The notes beneath the pieces are model-generated. The model was not told the DNA's origin. It made no database searches and worked only from the letters and a program-made list of their open reading frames with translations. Source: Dehalococcoidales bacterium (GTDB taxonomy: Bacteria > Chloroflexota > Dehalococcoidia > Dehalococcoidales > UBA5627). From it: 8,853 bases of DNA. This document shows positions 6,767 through 8,853 of this stretch, one piece after another (position 1 is the first letter of the stretch; each line of letters opens with the position of its first letter). The translations under genes and the position numbers were made by a program. The stretch is taken from contig JAAYNN010000088.1 in the NCBI GenBank assembly GCA_012520835.1, positions 1-8,853 of the forward strand, read 5' to 3'.

Positions 6767-7606
6767 ATGACAGTCAAGATTGTCACAGATACTCTATCCG
6801 ACATCCCCGATGATATAGCAAATGAATTGGGAATCACATTGATTCCCTTAACAGTATCATTCGGGCTTGAATCATTTCTTGACCGGGTAGAGATTACCTC
6901 TGAAGAATTTTATGAAAGACTGGTACGGGAAAGCAAACTCCCCACCACCACCCAGCCGCCCCCGGTTACTTTTGCCAACGTCTATAAGAAATTGTCAGAA
7001 GAAACCGATCAGATACTTGTGATTACGTTGTCAAGCAAGCTCAGCGGAACATATCAATCGGCGATTAACGCTAAAAATATGGTTGATACCAATTGCCGCA
7101 TCGAAATACTGGATTCGCAAAAGATAATCATGAGCTTCGGCCTTGCTGTAATGGCTGCCGCCAAAATGGCTAATGCCGGGGCAGGAATGGATGAGATAAT
7201 AGAAAAGACTAAAGTCAGGCTGGAAAAGTCGCAACTGGTAGCCTACTTCGATACCCTTAAATATCTCTCCAGAGGCGGGCGCATCGGAAAAGCACAGGGT
7301 TTTGTCGGCTCGCTGCTTTCGGTTAAACCGATACTTACCATCAAAGACGGAGAAATGGCTCCCCTGACCAGAGTCAGGTCCAGGGGAGCCGGTATCGATT
7401 ATCTATACAATGCGGTGGCAACTACTGAAAATATCGAGAGTATCGGGGTGGAGTATTGCACCACTCCCGAAGATGCCGAAATGCTTATCGAACGCATCAG
7501 TGCTATCGTTCCCCGCCAGAATATCTATAAATCGATTGTCTGCCCGGTGGTGGGAACATATGCGGGACCGAGAGCTATTGCCGTATCTATCATGCAAAAG
7601 CCCTGA
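6767..7606 (+). CDS. DegV/FakB-family fatty-acid-binding protein, copy 1
   Basis: 279 residues, normal DegV length. Family knowledge: DegV proteins bind one fatty acid, and those working with FakA present its carboxylate for phosphorylation. Visible motifs are the start VKIVTDTLSDIP (3-14), TTTQPPP (60-66) and SSKLSGTYQSA (89-99) for carboxylate contacts, YLSRGGRIGK (166-175), and RVRSRGAG (202-209). The C-terminal loop reads VGTYAGPR (262-269). Most members, including the next gene, have His and a GPG here. In this copy residue 265 is Tyr, so the head-group chemistry may differ. AAGGAG (6751-6756) lies 10 bases before the ATG, and the fakA stop is 22 bases upstream, so they are probably one operon. 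It could be a FakB with another chain preference, or a lipid carrier that no longer serves the kinase. Confidence 0.9.
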   Translation: MTVKIVTDTLSDIPDDIANELGITLIPLTVSFGLESFLDRVEITSEEFYERLVRESKLPTTTQPPPVTFANVYKKLSEETDQILVITLSSKLSGTYQSAINAKNMVDTNCRIEILDSQKIIMSFGLAVMAAAKMANAGAGMDEIIEKTKVRLEKSQLVAYFDTLKYLSRGGRIGKAQGFVGSLLSVKPILTIKDGEMAPLTRVRSRGAGIDYLYNAVATTENIESIGVEYCTTPEDAEMLIERISAIVPRQNIYKSIVCPVVGTYAGPRAIAVSIMQKP

Positions 7607-7623
7607 ATAACAAGGAGAAGAAT

Positions 7624-8562
7624 ATGACAGTTAAAATTGTCACAGATAGTGCATCCGATCTTCCGCATGAATTAATCGAGGAATATGGTATTACCGTCGT
7701 TCCCGCCTATGTACAGTTCGAAGGAAAATCCTACCGCGACGGAGTAGATATCAGCCATGACGAAATCTATTCAAAAATGGAAAACGATAATATCGTGATC
7801 AAGACCTCCCAGCCCCCGCCCGGGGATTTTTTAACCGCATACAGGAAATTGCTTGAACAGGCGGATGAAATTATCTCTCTGCAGGTTACCAGCAAACTGA
7901 GCGGAATCTATAACTCGGCATTACAGGCAAAGGAAATGCTGGGTGCCGGAAACCGTATCGAAGTGGTGGATTCCATGTCCGCTTCCATGGGGATGGGGCT
8001 GACAATCCTCTCGGCCGCACGCATGGCCAAAACCGGGGAAAACCTGGCCGAAATAATGAATGAAATAAAATCATCGCTGGCAAGAACACGCCTCTGGGGT
8101 ATGTTCGACACCCTGAAATACCTCTCTTTAGGCGGGCGTATCGGCAAAGCTAAAGCGCTGCTGGGCAGCGTACTGAACGTAAAACCGTTGTTGACCATGT
8201 CGAACGGTGAAATACATCCGACCGGTCTGGCGCGCAGCCGCGGCAAAGGCATCGATAAACTCTTCGAGCATGTCAGAGACTGTTTGCATATTCAGGATAT
8301 TGCCGTCGTACACAGCACCACTCCGGATGACGCGCAATCGCTTAAAGAGCGCATCGGTACCATATTCGATAAAAACAATATTCACATATCGAGGTTGGGC
8401 CCGGCGCTGGGTGTTCACGGCGGCCCGGGAACGCTGATTCTGGCTCTAAGAGAAAAAATCAATGTTTTAGCTGAAAAGGGCGAAGAAGAAAAGAAGCGCA
8501 TTCTTTCACTTCCTTCTCTCCCACAGATAAATCTGCCCAAATTGAAGTTCGCCTCCCTTTAG
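7624..8562 (+). CDS. DegV/FakB-family fatty-acid-binding protein, copy 2, with C-terminal tail
   Basis: 312 residues. It is a paralog of the preceding gene: numbering of the main motifs agrees without a net shift from the start to residue 265, and the first codons are nearly identical in DNA. It has VKIVTDSASDLP (3-14), the classical TSQPPP (61-66), TSKLSGIYNSA (89-99), YLSLGGRIGK (166-175), ARSRGKG (203-209) and LGVHGGPG (262-269) with the conserved His265. This copy therefore has the complete FakB fatty-acid-carboxylate site and is the better candidate for the working FakA partner. After about residue 280 it carries some 30 extra residues, first charged (EKGEEEKKR, 284-292) and then proline- and leucine-rich, that copy 1 lacks. 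AAGGAG (7612-7617) is 6 bases before the ATG and only 17 bases separate it from copy 1. Confidence 0.92.
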   Translation: MTVKIVTDSASDLPHELIEEYGITVVPAYVQFEGKSYRDGVDISHDEIYSKMENDNIVIKTSQPPPGDFLTAYRKLLEQADEIISLQVTSKLSGIYNSALQAKEMLGAGNRIEVVDSMSASMGMGLTILSAARMAKTGENLAEIMNEIKSSLARTRLWGMFDTLKYLSLGGRIGKAKALLGSVLNVKPLLTMSNGEIHPTGLARSRGKGIDKLFEHVRDCLHIQDIAVVHSTTPDDAQSLKERIGTIFDKNNIHISRLGPALGVHGGPGTLILALREKINVLAEKGEEEKKRILSLPSLPQINLPKLKFASL

Positions 8563-8601
8563 CTCTAATAATACTTCAATCATAGAAAAAGGAGCCTGCT
8601 G

Positions 8602-8853
8602 ATGGATGCAAAACCGTTACGTAAGGTTCTGGATCTTGAGCGCCAAAAAGACTATAACGATACCGCTGTTTTCGGCGGCCTGGATAAGTTCCTCATCCGC
8701 TGGGCAGCCCAAACCGAAGGAACGTTTAATAAGCCGTCTGTTTTAAAGAAATTTAAGCAGCTTCAACTGGATAAAGGCAGCTATTCACAGCTTGATAAAG
8801 AGCAGCGCAAAACTAAAATCGATCAGATACTGGCGTTTGTCGATGAATACGAG
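8602..8853 (+). CDS. recG: ATP-dependent DNA helicase RecG, N-terminal fragment
   Basis: The first 84 codons of a gene that runs off the right edge without a stop. The start ATG follows AAGGAG (8589-8594) at a spacing of 7. A second ATG four bases later is out of frame. The sequence LRKVLDLERQKDYNDTAVFGG (residues 6-26), then LDKFLIRWAAQ, resembles the N-terminal extension that I recall in front of the wedge domain of RecG in Chloroflexota and some related bacteria. No helicase motif lies inside the window, so the call depends on this extension and on the neighbourhood (rpmB, fakA and recG are often linked). RecG remodels stalled replication forks and branch-migrates Holliday junctions. The 39-base gap after the second degV gene suggests co-transcription. 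Confidence 0.75.
   Translation, partial: MDAKPLRKVLDLERQKDYNDTAVFGGLDKFLIRWAAQTEGTFNKPSVLKKFKQLQLDKGSYSQLDKEQRKTKIDQILAFVDEYE

Noticed and set aside
7624..7660. Near-identical DNA at the starts of the two degV genes as a recombination repeat
   Set aside because: Similarity fades quickly beyond the conserved VKIVTD codons, as expected of old paralogs rather than a recent duplication.

Overview
The window looks like chromosomal housekeeping DNA from a member of the Chloroflexota, most likely a Dehalococcoidia relative. That placement is an inference. It rests on the gene order, on the protein flavour (a short zinc-type L28, and a RecG with a long N-terminal extension before the helicase core) and on the moderate base composition. 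No rRNA, tRNA, CRISPR array, transposase or phage gene is visible. No stretch longer than about 150 bases lacks a gene.

Left half (1-4737, + strand): the end of an arginine-biosynthesis cluster. argD is cut by the left edge. It is followed by a 140-base gap with a REP-like hairpin and a possible promoter, then an unfamiliar exported alpha/beta-hydrolase-like protein, then argG and argH. ArgD converts N-acetylglutamate semialdehyde to N-acetylornithine. ArgG and ArgH convert citrulline plus aspartate to arginine plus fumarate. No argF (ornithine carbamoyltransferase) lies between argD and argG, and the exported protein is the odd member. The argG-argH gap carries a perfect tandem 10-bp repeat that also forms a 14-bp palindrome.

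Middle (4720-5097): rpmB (ribosomal protein bL28) is on the minus strand, convergent with argH. A 10-bp-stem hairpin that contains the argH stop codon in its loop probably ends rpmB transcription. The 135 bases between rpmB and the next gene hold plausible back-to-back promoters and a 17-bp dyad.

Right half (5098-8853, + strand): fakA (fatty acid kinase, ATP-binding subunit), two tandem DegV/FakB-family lipid-binding proteins, and the start of recG, all closely spaced with good ribosome binding sites. FakB proteins hold a fatty acid that FakA phosphorylates to acyl-phosphate for phospholipid synthesis, so this is a self-contained module for using fatty acids. The order rpmB (divergent) - fakA - recG resembles the Bacillus subtilis rpmB/yloU-yloV...recG neighbourhood, with two degV genes inserted and no yloU.

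I see no convincing new multi-gene system. The points most worth following are the paired FakB paralogs, where the first has Tyr in place of the conserved His, the exported orphan inside the arginine cluster, and two candidate operator palindromes.
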